Positions 1-7,524 of a stretch of DNA of 64,000 nucleotides are shown piece after piece. The number at the start of each line of letters is the position of its first letter. The stretch's first letter is position 1. The notes beneath the pieces were generated by a model. That model did not search any database. It had not been told where the DNA came from and worked only from the letters and a program-made list of their open reading frames with translations. The translations under genes were made by a program, and so were the position numbers. This DNA is from Micromonospora sp. NBC_01796 (GTDB taxonomy: Bacteria; Actinomycetota; Actinomycetes; Mycobacteriales; Micromonosporaceae): positions 558,001 through 622,000 of the forward strand of contig NZ_CP109078.1 in assembly GCF_035917455.1 (NCBI RefSeq), read 5' to 3'.

Positions 1-189
1 TCGGCGGCGCCGTGGCATTGCGTATTGGGGCGTTTCCGCGCAGTGGCGCCACCGCCGGTCCCGACCGAAGTGATCACGCTCACGCCACGGGCGGGACCCT
101 CGGTGTGCGCTCGGCGGTGCGCCGCAGGCGCGCCACGGCGGTCGGGCGTACTTGGGGACCGGTGTCGGGGCGGGGCACCCGGCAACGAA

Positions 190-223
190 AAGAGGGTATG
201 TCCATCAATGGACATACCCTCTT
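190..223 (-). terminator. Terminator of tRNA-Val
   Basis: Perfect 15-bp inverted repeat (190-204 and 209-223) with a TCAA loop, lying 3 bp beyond the CCA end of the tRNA. On the minus strand the stem runs into a short T tract (complement of 188-191). This is a classical intrinsic terminator for the tRNA transcript. Confidence 0.85.
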
Positions 224-226
224 ACC

Positions 227-301
227 TGGTGGGCGATGCTGGTATCGAACCAGCGACCTCTTCGGTGTGAACGAAGCGCTCTCCCACTGAGCTAATCGCC
301 C
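227..301 (-). tRNA. tRNA-Val (anticodon CAC)
   Basis: Read on the minus strand, the sequence folds into a complete cloverleaf. The acceptor arms are GGGCGAT and ATCGCCC. The D arm contains TAGCTCAGTGGGAGAGC, the anticodon stem is CTTCG/CGAAG with loop TTCACAC, and the T arm contains GGTTCGATACC. The 7-nt loop puts CAC at positions 34-36, so it reads GUG (valine). The discriminator is A and the CCA end is encoded (227-229). A hairpin terminator follows at once, so it appears to be a single-gene transcript downstream of, and on the same strand as, the PGPGW gene. Confidence 0.97.
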
Positions 302-351
302 TCAGCGCGCATGACTGTACCTGATCCGGTCGGCACCGCGCATCTTCGGGG

Positions 352-834
352 TCAGTGCGTCGCGAGGTAGTGCAGCGCCTCGGCGACGAGGTCGATACCG
401 AGGCTGAGTTTCAGCGACAGCCAGACGACAACGCTGACGAAGACCAGGCCGAACGCGCCGAGCAGGAGACGTACGGGCCAGGACTGCCGGGTGGCCCAGC
501 GGGTCCAGGCCTGGACGTTGCGCCGGGTGAAGGTGAGCAGGCGGCGGGCCCAGTGGTATTCGACCGCCCAGACGCCCAGGCCGGCGATCACCAGGAGCCA
601 GCCCGGTCCGGGCAGCGGGATGAGTGCCAGGCCGACGAGCACCACGATCGCTCCGACCACCGCCACGATGACCTTGAGTGCGATCCGGCCGGTCGGGTTG
701 GCCCGGATGATCTCCAGGGTGGTCTGGACCCGCTGCCGGAACCCCGTCGGCGGCTGTTCCCGCTCGGCCAACAGGGAGTCACCATCGGCCGGCCGAGGCT
801 GGCTCTCGTAGGCGACGCGCTCGTCGTCGGGCAC
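352..834 (-). CDS. PGPGW-motif membrane protein (TIGR02611-like)
   Basis: This 160-residue protein has three predicted membrane segments (about residues 52-73, 78-94 and 120-143). The motif PLPGPGW follows the first one and is the hallmark of the actinobacterial TIGR02611/PGPGW family, whose function is unknown. The N-terminal 35 residues are charged and probably cytoplasmic. The GTG at 834 was chosen because GGAGG lies 6 nt upstream; a GTG at 858 would add eight residues but overruns that ribosome site. It is divergent from ssgB across a 380-bp gap. Family membership is fairly sure; no biochemical role can be read from the sequence. Confidence 0.8.
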   Translation of the reverse strand: MPDDERVAYESQPRPADGDSLLAEREQPPTGFRQRVQTTLEIIRANPTGRIALKVIVAVVGAIVVLVGLALIPLPGPGWLLVIAGLGVWAVEYHWARRLLTFTRRNVQAWTRWATRQSWPVRLLLGAFGLVFVSVVVWLSLKLSLGIDLVAEALHYLATH

Positions 835-1214
835 GTGGTTCCTCCGCTCCTCGACCACCAGTGTCCCCCATGCTCGACCGGGATCCTCGTGGTCGCCGTC
901 ACTGGTTTATTGCTCCATTGAGGAGCATTTCATGACCAATTCGCCCCCCAGTGTCGGCCCGGCCCGTCACTCAACAGGACGACTGGACGTTACCGGAGTG
1001 AGTCGACGTGTGAACCACCCGACGCCGGGTGGGATCAAAGACCTGGGTAGAACTGGACATCCTACCTAAATTTTCGATTTCGAGCGGCGTTTGGGGACCC
1101 TCTTCCCACTACTGGGTGAGATCAGCGTATGGCGGAGCGTAACCAGGTTCATCACCTGAGGATGGGAAAAGCGGGGCACGTACGCCCCGCAGCGGTGCCG
1201 GGGGGAGAACGTCC
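835..1214. other. Intergenic region between the PGPGW gene and ssgB
   Basis: No coding sequence is supported here. It must hold divergent promoters for the PGPGW gene and ssgB. It contains a perfect 6-bp inverted repeat, TGCTCC-N5-GGAGCA (911-927), 77 bp upstream of the PGPGW start. An AT-richer stretch (about 1060-1085) is the likely unwinding or promoter region on the ssgB side. No convincing -10/-35 pair or sporulation-sigma motif could be fixed by eye. Confidence 0.5.
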
Positions 1215-1646
1215 ATGAGTGTCATCCGACCGACGACAGTCGAGGTCGAGACGTCGTTAAGGCTCGTCGCACCTGATGCCACCGCGCTGCCGGTGCGTGC
1301 CAGTCTGCGCTACGACCCAGCCGACCCGTACGCGGTTCATGTCCTGTTTCATGCCGAATCTGCCGGCGGCGAAGCGGTCAGTTGGTCCTTCGCCCGAGAG
1401 CTACTCGTCACCGGGCTCGACGAGCCCGCCGGAATTGGCGATGTCCGGGTCTGGCCGTGGGCCACACCTCGGGGGGACTTCGTCGCGCTCGCCCTTTCTT
1501 CACCAGATGGGAATGCCCTGTTTGAGGTGCCTCGCAGTGTTCTGGTCAGGTTCCTCCGGCGGACCTACGTGGTCGTGCCCCGGGGCCGGGAGAGCGAGCA
1601 CCTCGACGTCGACGCCGCGGTCAACCGGCTCCTCGCCGGTCGCTGA
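1215..1646 (+). CDS. ssgB: SsgB-type sporulation/cell division regulator
   Basis: The 143-residue product is a full-length SsgA-like protein. Recognisable family sequence includes LRYDPADPYAVHVLFH (residues 31-46), WSFARELL, GDVRVWPW and ALSSPDGNALFEVP. These match the arrangement in Streptomyces SsgB, which recruits FtsZ to sporulation septa together with SsgA. SsgB is the member conserved across sporulating actinomycetes, and this single-domain form fits it best. The ATG at 1215 has GGGGGAGA 8 nt upstream. A 12-bp GC hairpin ends the unit after the stop, so it appears monocistronic. This gene is the clearest sign that the host undergoes spore septation. SsgB versus another SsgA-like paralogue is an inference. 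Confidence 0.9.
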   Translation: MSVIRPTTVEVETSLRLVAPDATALPVRASLRYDPADPYAVHVLFHAESAGGEAVSWSFARELLVTGLDEPAGIGDVRVWPWATPRGDFVALALSSPDGNALFEVPRSVLVRFLRRTYVVVPRGRESEHLDVDAAVNRLLAGR

Positions 1647-1669
1647 GTCACGGCCCGGACAAACAGCGG

Positions 1670-1700
1670 CGCCGCGCGGACCTGCCGAGTCCGCGCGGCG
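1670..1700 (+). terminator. Hairpin terminator after ssgB
   Basis: Perfect 12-bp inverted repeat (1670-1681 / 1689-1700) with a 7-nt loop, 23 bp after the ssgB stop. There is no U tract, as is common for terminators in GC-rich actinomycetes. It may also act on the convergent SDR transcript. Confidence 0.65.
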
Positions 1701-1772
1701 TCGAACCGTCCCGATCGGGTACGCCGGTGCGTGGCGACCCAGCCGTGGGTGGTGAGCCCACGGGTCGACCGG

Positions 1773-2549
1773 TCAGCCGTGGGTGGTGATCCCACCGTCG
1801 ACCGGGATGACCGCCCCGGTCAGGTACGCACCCGCCCGCGACGCCAGGTAGATCGCCGCACCGGCCATGTCGTCCGGTCGACCGATCCGGCCCAGCGGGA
1901 CCTGGTGCTCGATCGCCGCCCGGGTATTCGGGTCATCCAACGCGAAAGCCATCATCTTGCTCTCGAACGGGCCGGGGGCGATGGCGTTCACCGTGATGTG
2001 CTCGGGGGCCAACTGGTGCGCCAGGCTCCGGGTCAGCATGTGCACCGCCGCCTTCGTCGCCGAGTAGGCGTACACCTCCATCGAGGGCACCCGGATGCCG
2101 TCGATCGACCCGATGTTGATGACGCGGGCCGGGTCCTCGACCGTCGCCGCTCCCCGTAGCGCCGGCAGCAGCGCGGTGGTGAGCGTGAACACCGCCTTGA
2201 CGTTGACCGCCCAGAGCTTGTCGAACGCGCTCTCCGGGTACGCCTCCAGCGGCGCACCCCAGGTCGCCCCGGCGTTGTTCACCAGTACGTCGAGCGCGGG
2301 CACCCGTGCGGCCACCGCCTCGGCGAGCCGGAGCGCTCCGTCCGCGCTGGAGAGGTCCGCCGGGATCGACTCACAGGTGCCGAAGTCGGAGAGGCGCCGC
2401 GCCACCTCGTCGCAGACGTCGGCCCGACGGGAGGAGACGATCACGCGCGCCCCGGCCTCGACGAAGCCCTGGGCGATCATCAGCCCGATCCCCCGGGACC
2501 CGCCGGTGACCAGGACCGTCTTCCCCTCGACCGCGAACAACCCCGGCAT
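1773..2549 (-). CDS. SDR-family NAD(P)-dependent oxidoreductase, RhlG-like
   Basis: A 258-residue classical short-chain dehydrogenase. The nucleotide-binding motif TGGSRGIG is near residues 15-22, NNAGA follows at about 88, and the catalytic Ser (NIGS), Tyr and Lys (YSATK) are present. The C-terminus GAVIPVDGG is typical of the 3-ketoacyl-ACP-reductase-like group. The order of motifs and many segments (MIAQG, EAGARV, ADLSS, VNNAGA.WGA.LE.YP, PARVINIGS) closely follow Pseudomonas RhlG, an NADPH-dependent beta-ketoacyl reductase. The substrate here is unknown. The ATG at 2549 is used because GAGG lies 5 nt upstream; a GTG two codons earlier overlaps that site. A perfect palindrome just upstream (2576-2591) may be its operator. 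Confidence 0.85.
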   Translation of the reverse strand: MPGLFAVEGKTVLVTGGSRGIGLMIAQGFVEAGARVIVSSRRADVCDEVARRLSDFGTCESIPADLSSADGALRLAEAVAARVPALDVLVNNAGATWGAPLEAYPESAFDKLWAVNVKAVFTLTTALLPALRGAATVEDPARVINIGSIDGIRVPSMEVYAYSATKAAVHMLTRSLAHQLAPEHITVNAIAPGPFESKMMAFALDDPNTRAAIEHQVPLGRIGRPDDMAGAAIYLASRAGAYLTGAVIPVDGGITTHG

Positions 2550-2575
2550 GCGCACCTCTTCCAGGAATCGCCGTT

Positions 2576-2591
2576 TGTCACTCTTGTGACA
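2576..2591. promoter_or_regulatory. Palindrome TGTCAC-N4-GTGACA, putative operator
   Basis: Perfect 6+6 inverted repeat spaced by TCTT, 27 bp upstream of the SDR start and therefore in its 5' untranslated or promoter region. The size and symmetry suit a dimeric repressor such as a TetR-family protein. No candidate regulator gene is adjacent, so the cognate protein is unknown. Confidence 0.4.
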
Positions 2592-2636
2592 TCCCTAACC
2601 CATCCGATACTGTTCGGTAACTTAGTCGCGGTGCCG

Positions 2637-2694
2637 CCACCGGGGCAACCCCTCCGGACCCGCCCGTCCCTCGGGTCCGACCGTGCCCCGGTGG
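2637..2694 (-). terminator. Nested hairpin terminator after the GH44 gene
   Basis: An outer perfect 11-bp stem (2637-2647 / 2684-2694) encloses an inner 8-bp stem (2655-2662 / 2672-2679). It starts 43 bp beyond the stop of the GH44 gene on the minus strand and separates that transcript from the SDR gene downstream. Confidence 0.6.
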
Positions 2695-2736
2695 TGCCAC
2701 CGCGCCCCTGACGACCTGCGACTCAGCCCAGACCCG

Positions 2737-4971
2737 TCAGGGCTCCGTGCCGGCGATCCGGACCCCGTCGAGATGGACGGTGACCCGGGGATTCGCGGCG
2801 TAACCGGGGGCCGCCGGCACCCAACTGTGGTCGTTCGTCTCGGTGAACGCAGCCCAGTCTGCCCGGCTCACCCGGAGCTTGACCGGCCCGGTCCCGGCAC
2901 CGACCGCCAGCGTGCCGGCCTCCGGCGGGAAACCCACCTCCAGGTAACCGTCCGCCCCGGTACGCGCCACCGCCAGCGGCACCACCCGACGGCTGACCTT
3001 CGCGCAGCCGATCTCGGCCCAGTCGCACCACACGTTGATCGGCGCGGTCCCGCCCTCCCTGGTGAACCAGTAGCGCAGCGTCAGCCGGGAGAGCGGCACC
3101 GGGACGGCGCCCACGTTGTCGAGCAGCAGGACCGGCTTGAGCTGGTTGTCGGTCGGCGCCCAGTCCATGTTCCGGTGCCGTACGGACAGGGCGGGCAGGA
3201 CGGCCGGCGGCGGCTTCTCGACCACGAACAGGGTCACCGAGTCGGCCGGGAAGGTGTGGTTGAGCACACCCGAGGGCGCGCCCGCGTACGGCGGTGGGAC
3301 CAGGATCGGCTGGTCCGGCAGCCGCACGATCGAGGTCGGGTCGGTGGAGGCGTACCGGTGGACCTGGGCGTGAGGGGCCGTCCGGCCGCGCAGCGAGACC
3401 GTACTCGTCTGTTCGACCCCGCTCTTGTTGACCACCATCACGGTCAGCGCCCCGTCGGTGGAGCGCTCGGCCGCGTACACCGAGAGGCGTTCCCGGTCGG
3501 CGCTGCCGGCCCGTACCGCGATGTCGCCGAACCGGCCGCCGGCACCGTCGTAGTTGCGGTACATCCGGAACGCGTACGCGCCGGGCTGGTCGGCGGACGG
3601 CGGTGCCCAGAGGGTGGCCAGGTCGAGCCCCTCCCGGCCGAAGATGCCGAGGATGTCGGCCTGGGTCAGGGCGCCGTTGATGTGGTCCAGGGCGCCCCAG
3701 TTGTACTCGGTGATCGCGGTCTTCGTGCCGGGATAGTTCGCCGCGACGAGTTCCCGCATCCGGGGCACCAGCCGTACCTGGGTGTTGATCCAGCTCTCAT
3801 CCAGGTAGGACGGATCCCAGAGCGCGCGGGTGGAACGCAGCCGCAGCGCGTTGGTCGCCGGGTCGGAGCCGTTGCCGAACGCCACCCCGGACGCCTGCGG
3901 GTAGAAGTGCATGTCGAAGTAGTCCAGCACCCGCAGGTCCTGCTCGTCCTCGTACCGCTTCATCTGTTGCAGGTACCAGGTGGTGAACGGCAGTCCGTCG
4001 CGCGCCGCCCGGTCCGGTGGGTCGGCCCAGCACCCGGTACGCCCACAGGTCTCCTGGTCCAGGCCCGAGTAGTCCCACGAACTCCACCCCCAGCCGACCG
4101 GGCCGAGGGTGGCCGCACCGGGATCGGCCGCCTTGACCGCAGCCCCGATCTCGTACGCCCGGTCCCGCAGCTCGACCGAACCGGCCCCGAGCGGGTGTAC
4201 GTCGCGATGGGTGGAATGCCAGATGTCCGGCTCGTTGTCGAGATTGTAGAACCCGACCCCACCCTCCGCGGCGGTGCCGTATTTGCTGGTCAGATGCCCG
4301 ATCCAGTCGCGTACGTAGGCACCACCGGCCGGGACGCTGGTGTCGAGCGGATCGTTGCCGGTGACCGGGGTCCCGTCCGGCCGCACCCCGTTGCCGCAGT
4401 CCGGCCGCCACTCGTCGGTACGCTGCTGCGCCCCGTACTTCGTTACCGAGAAACCGCAGGAGCCGTCGCGGGCCTTCGGCACCCAGCCGATCAGCGGCAC
4501 GGTCAGGATGGTGTCGCTGCCGGTCCGCCGGTCCTGCTCGACGAACCGGTCGGTGGTGGACCCGTCGGGCAGCGCGTCGGGGTCCTCGTTCGCCTCGGCG
4601 ATGTTCTCGAAGAACCAGTCCGACGCCCGGTTGCTGGTGTCGTGGCGGTAGTGGTACCGGGTGGTCGCGTTGCCGCCCCACCGGCGTACCGGCAGGTCAA
4701 GCTCGTCGGCGAGGGCCTCGTCGGCGAAGTTCATGCCGTAGATGTGCGGGCTGATCGGCTGCCGGTCGGCGGCGAGGTCGATCTCCAGTGCCGGCCCGGC
4801 GGCGTTCGTCCCGGCCCTCGGTGCGTCGGACCGGGCGGCGGCCGACGAGGATCCGGCGGGTAACAGACCGGCGGTGGTGGTGGTGAGCAGGGTGACAACC
4901 AGCAGGCCTGCGGTGCGGGCGCGCGGGGCGGGCCGACCGGGGACGGCGAGCGGGATGGATCGGTGGCGCAT
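2737..4971 (-). CDS. Secreted GH44 endoglucanase/mannanase with CBM3-like module
   Basis: A 744-residue secreted glycoside hydrolase. Residues 1-48 form a long Sec/Tat-type signal with RAR before the hydrophobic core. The GH44 catalytic domain follows (about 60-590), marked by WGGNATTRYHY, YNLDNEPDIW with acid/base Glu247, and AITEYNWG with nucleophile Glu422. The last 150 residues (about 595-744) are a beta-rich CBM3-like domain (LTLRYWFT, WCDWAEIGC). GH44 enzymes cut beta-1,4-glucan, xyloglucan or mannan, and CBM3 binds crystalline cellulose. The ATG at 4971 was chosen because GGGAGT precedes it and the signal peptide starts there; the reading frame stays open to 5100. A promoter with a 120-nt leader lies upstream, and the leader holds a perfect GC palindrome (4994-5009). 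Confidence 0.92.
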   Translation of the reverse strand: MRHRSIPLAVPGRPAPRARTAGLLVVTLLTTTTAGLLPAGSSSAAARSDAPRAGTNAAGPALEIDLAADRQPISPHIYGMNFADEALADELDLPVRRWGGNATTRYHYRHDTSNRASDWFFENIAEANEDPDALPDGSTTDRFVEQDRRTGSDTILTVPLIGWVPKARDGSCGFSVTKYGAQQRTDEWRPDCGNGVRPDGTPVTGNDPLDTSVPAGGAYVRDWIGHLTSKYGTAAEGGVGFYNLDNEPDIWHSTHRDVHPLGAGSVELRDRAYEIGAAVKAADPGAATLGPVGWGWSSWDYSGLDQETCGRTGCWADPPDRAARDGLPFTTWYLQQMKRYEDEQDLRVLDYFDMHFYPQASGVAFGNGSDPATNALRLRSTRALWDPSYLDESWINTQVRLVPRMRELVAANYPGTKTAITEYNWGALDHINGALTQADILGIFGREGLDLATLWAPPSADQPGAYAFRMYRNYDGAGGRFGDIAVRAGSADRERLSVYAAERSTDGALTVMVVNKSGVEQTSTVSLRGRTAPHAQVHRYASTDPTSIVRLPDQPILVPPPYAGAPSGVLNHTFPADSVTLFVVEKPPPAVLPALSVRHRNMDWAPTDNQLKPVLLLDNVGAVPVPLSRLTLRYWFTREGGTAPINVWCDWAEIGCAKVSRRVVPLAVARTGADGYLEVGFPPEAGTLAVGAGTGPVKLRVSRADWAAFTETNDHSWVPAAPGYAANPRVTVHLDGVRIAGTEP

Positions 4972-5098
4972 GGGCGGACTCCCGGAGACTCCGGCGCCCG
5001 TACGGGCGCGGGCGGACGGTGGAGGTGATGGGGGTGCGGCGACAGCCATCGCCCCACGGGCGTGCTCCCGCCGCGCTCGTCCAGCCCGGACTGCGGTC

Positions 5099-5128
5099 AC
5101 GTTACCGATCCGCGACCGGACCAGTCAA
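5099..5128 (-). promoter_or_regulatory. Putative promoter of the GH44 gene
   Basis: On the minus strand TTGACT (5123-5128) and TAACGT (5099-5104) are spaced 18 bp apart, close to a housekeeping sigma consensus. The predicted transcript would carry a leader of about 120 nt containing the palindrome GCGCCC-GTAC-GGGCGC (4994-5009), which could be a hairpin or operator. Confidence 0.5.
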
Positions 5129-5220
5129 CGATCAACGTCGATGGCTGCTGCCGTCGGCCGTTTGGTCCGGGCTGGGCGCGGGTACCCCGCGACTGCCCGG
5201 GCTCCAGGAGGATGAGAACC

Positions 5221-5691
5221 ATGACCGACGCGGTAAGCCTGATCCAGTCCGACCACCGGGTCCTGGAGAAACTGCTCCACCAACTTCGGGACCCCGATGT
5301 CGACCGGGTGGCGGTGGTGGACGAGGTCGCGGCCCGGCTGACCGCCCACCGGAGCGCCACCGAGCAGGTGTATCCCCTGCTGGCCGGGGCGGCGAAGCCG
5401 GCCGAGGCGGCGGCGGGACCGGCGCCCGCGATCCCGGACCTCGGCCCGGCGCAGGAGCGGCTGGACGCGCTGCGGTCCTGTGACCCGGACAGCGAGCGGT
5501 TCGAGGAGGCGTTGAAGGAGTTCGCCGACGCCGTCACCCACCACATCCAGGTGGAGGAGACGGACGTGTTGCCGGAGTTCGCGGTCGACGACGACCCGGC
5601 GCTGCTGGAGCGCGCGGGCGCCACCTTCGAGACCGAGCGGGTCCGCGAACTGAAGGTGTACGGCATCGACGACCCGACGCCCGGTCAGTAA
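5221..5691 (+). CDS. Hemerythrin HHE domain-containing protein
   Basis: A 156-residue four-helix-bundle protein of the hemerythrin HHE cation-binding type. Likely metal ligands are in IQSDHRVLEKLL (residues 8-19), RLTAHRSATEQVYPLL (about 39-54) and THHIQVEETDVLPEF (about 100-114), matching the H...HxxxE...HHxxxE pattern of the family. Such proteins bind a di-iron centre and are linked to oxygen, nitric oxide or iron sensing and stress. The role here is not known. The ATG at 5221 has AGGAGG 9 nt upstream; a nearer ATG at 5212 is too close to it. The gene is alone on its transcript, ending in a long nested hairpin. Confidence 0.85.
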   Translation: MTDAVSLIQSDHRVLEKLLHQLRDPDVDRVAVVDEVAARLTAHRSATEQVYPLLAGAAKPAEAAAGPAPAIPDLGPAQERLDALRSCDPDSERFEEALKEFADAVTHHIQVEETDVLPEFAVDDDPALLERAGATFETERVRELKVYGIDDPTPGQ

Positions 5692-5709
5692 TCACCACCG
5701 CCGCCGGGG

Positions 5710-5759
5710 CCGGCACCGGCCCACCGTCCGGTGGGTCCCGCCAGCCGGCTCGGTGCCGG
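5710..5759 (+). terminator. Nested hairpin after the hemerythrin gene
   Basis: Outer perfect 9-bp arms CCGGCACCG / CGGTGCCGG (5710-5718 / 5751-5759) with an inner CCCACC-gtcc-GGTGGG hairpin (5720-5735), beginning 18 bp after the stop codon. Confidence 0.55.
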
Positions 5760-5834
5760 TCCCATCCGGTCACCCCGCGCAAATCGATCAGTCACGCCTC
5801 GGCGTGCGCAGATGCGCGGCGGTTGAGCTGCGGC

Positions 5835-5840
5835 TACCGT
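5835..5840 (+). promoter_or_regulatory. -10 element TACCGT for a leaderless AraC-family transcript
   Basis: TACCGT ends 7 nt before the ATG at 5848, and no Shine-Dalgarno sequence is visible. The spacing puts the transcription start at or next to the start codon. Confidence 0.45.
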
Positions 5841-5847
5841 CAGGCGG

Positions 5848-6990
5848 ATGGTCCGTTTCGGTCAGACTTCCCCCGACACGGCCGGGTCCGCTCCCGCACC
5901 GGGGGCGGGCATCGGCACCACGACGCTGCGCGAGTTGTCGGTCGATCCCGGGCGGAGACGGCCGGTGCTGCTCGATCACCACGTCCTGATCCTGGTGACC
6001 GTCGGGCACGGAACGTACGAGGTCGACTTCCGTACGTACCAGTGCCGGCCCGGCACGCTGATCCTGGTCCGGCCGGGGCAACTGATCCGCGCCGACGGCC
6101 CGACCGGGCTGGACGCGGTGGTGATCTGCTGGACGGGTGACGTGCTGGCCCGGATCGCCTCCGACGGGACCACGGGACATCCGTTCGGCACCACCCACTG
6201 GCAGCTCGCCGGGGAGGACCAGGACGCGGTGATCAACGAGGTGAGCCAACTCGTGGTCGACTGTCAGCGGCACGGCGGTGGTCCCCTCGCCGCCGAACTG
6301 CTCCGCCACCAGCTCGCCGTGCTGCTGCTCCGGCTCGCCCTGCTCCCCGACCAGGAGGCCGGGGTCGACGCACCGACGGCGAACGCGGAGACGACCGGCA
6401 CCTACCGTCGGCTGCGCCGGGAGATCGAGGAGCACTACCGGACCAGCCGACGGGTGGAGGACTACGCCGCCAGGTTGGGCTGCTCGGTGCGTACGCTGAC
6501 CCGCGCCTGCCTGGCGGCGACCGGGCGCAGCGCGAAGCAGCTCGTCGACGACCGGGTGGCGTTGCAGGCCCGGCGGCTGCTGGCGGCGACCGAGGAGCCG
6601 ATCGCCGACGTCGGGCGGACACTCGGCTTTCCCGAGCCGACCAACTTCGGCCGGTTCTTCCAGCGCGAGGTCGGCCAGAGTCCCGGTACGTTCCGAGCCG
6701 GCCTCGACCGTGGCAGCCCAACCGGCGGCAGCTCGCTCGACGGCCCGTCGCACGGCAGCCCTCTCGGCGGCGGCCCAACCGACGGCGGTCCGATCGGCGG
6801 CAGCTCCATCGGTGAGCGGCAGCGGGCCGCCGGCACGGGCGGCGGAATCGGCCCCGGCGCCGGTGGCGGTGGCGGGCCGGGCGACGGGATCGGCGCCGGG
6901 CAGCCGGGCCAGCAGCGGGTGCCGGGGCAGCGGCCGGTGACATCCGGACCCCTGGTCGGAACGCCACCGCACGCGTCCGTGCGCACTTAG
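5848..6990 (+). CDS. AraC-family transcriptional regulator with Gly/Pro-rich tail
   Basis: A 380-residue regulator. Residues about 25-130 form a cupin-like ligand-binding domain (VTVGHGTYEVD...CRPGTLILVRPGQ). Residues about 196-288 form the paired helix-turn-helix of the AraC/XylS family, with YAARLGCSVRTLTRAC and the terminal signature LGFPEPTNFGRFFQREVGQ. Typical members end there, but this one continues for about 90 residues of Gly/Ser/Pro-rich sequence without obvious fold. The tail could be a real extension or the result of an old frameshift. A -10 hexamer 7 nt upstream suggests leaderless expression. It is followed after 47 bp by an Rrf2-type gene with its own promoter. The target genes are not evident. 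Confidence 0.85.
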   Translation: MVRFGQTSPDTAGSAPAPGAGIGTTTLRELSVDPGRRRPVLLDHHVLILVTVGHGTYEVDFRTYQCRPGTLILVRPGQLIRADGPTGLDAVVICWTGDVLARIASDGTTGHPFGTTHWQLAGEDQDAVINEVSQLVVDCQRHGGGPLAAELLRHQLAVLLLRLALLPDQEAGVDAPTANAETTGTYRRLRREIEEHYRTSRRVEDYAARLGCSVRTLTRACLAATGRSAKQLVDDRVALQARRLLAATEEPIADVGRTLGFPEPTNFGRFFQREVGQSPGTFRAGLDRGSPTGGSSLDGPSHGSPLGGGPTDGGPIGGSSIGERQRAAGTGGGIGPGAGGGGGPGDGIGAGQPGQQRVPGQRPVTSGPLVGTPPHASVRT

Positions 6991-7000
6991 CGCGAGCCTG

Positions 7001-7031
7001 TTGCCTGTTCGACAGCGTCCGCAGGCATGAT
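7001..7031 (+). promoter_or_regulatory. Putative leaderless promoter of the Rrf2-type gene
   Basis: TTGCCT (7001-7006) and CATGAT (7026-7031) are 19 bp apart, and the -10 ends 6 nt before the GTG start at 7038. No ribosome-binding site is seen. Confidence 0.35.
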
Positions 7032-7037
7032 GGTGTC

Positions 7038-7493
7038 GTGCAAATCTCAGCGCGCGGCGACTACGCGGTCCGGGCGGCACTGAGTCTCGCCTCGGCGTAC
7101 CCGTCGCTGATGTCGGCCCAGGCCATCGCCCAGCAGCAGGACATGCCGCGCAAGTTCCTCGAGGCGGTGCTGGCCGACCTGCGCCGGGCCGGCATCGTCC
7201 GGGCGCAGCGCGGCGCGGAGGGCGGGTACACCCTGGCCAGCCCGCCCCGCGAGGTCAGTGTCGGGACGATCCTGCGCGCCGTCGACGGTCCCCTCGCCGG
7301 CGTACGCGGGCTGCGCCCCGAGGAGACCCAGTACGACGGCGCCGCCGAGAACCTGCCCCGGCTCTGGGTCGCGGTGCGGGCGGCCGTACGCGACGTGGTC
7401 GACGAGGTGAGCCTGGCCGAGCTGGTCAGCGGACGGATGCCCGCCCACGTACGGAAGCTGACCACCCGTCCGGACGCCTGGCAGCCGCGCTAG
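7038..7493 (+). CDS. Rrf2-family regulator without cluster-ligating cysteines
   Basis: A 151-residue Rrf2-type winged-helix protein. The N-terminus MQISARGDYAVRAALSLA is diagnostic, and the recognition region includes ISA-like QAIAQQQDMPRKFLEAVLADLRRAGIV and RGAEGGYTLA. Iron-sulphur members such as IscR, NsrR and RsrR carry three cysteines near residues 92-106; this protein has no cysteine at all. It therefore cannot use the usual cluster-sensing mechanism. It probably responds to another signal or acts as a plain repressor. The GTG start at 7038 fits the family N-terminus exactly. The gene converges on the lipoprotein gene at 7525. Confidence 0.85.
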   Translation: MQISARGDYAVRAALSLASAYPSLMSAQAIAQQQDMPRKFLEAVLADLRRAGIVRAQRGAEGGYTLASPPREVSVGTILRAVDGPLAGVRGLRPEETQYDGAAENLPRLWVAVRAAVRDVVDEVSLAELVSGRMPAHVRKLTTRPDAWQPR

Positions 7494-7524
7494 GCGCACG
7501 AGGCGGCTACCACCTGCCCACGGC

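Noticed and set aside
2683-4863. Plus-strand open frame of 726 codons opposite the GH44 gene
   Set aside because: It is antisense to a protein with clear GH44 motifs and shows Arg/Pro/Gly-rich low-meaning sequence typical of the complementary frame of GC-rich genes.
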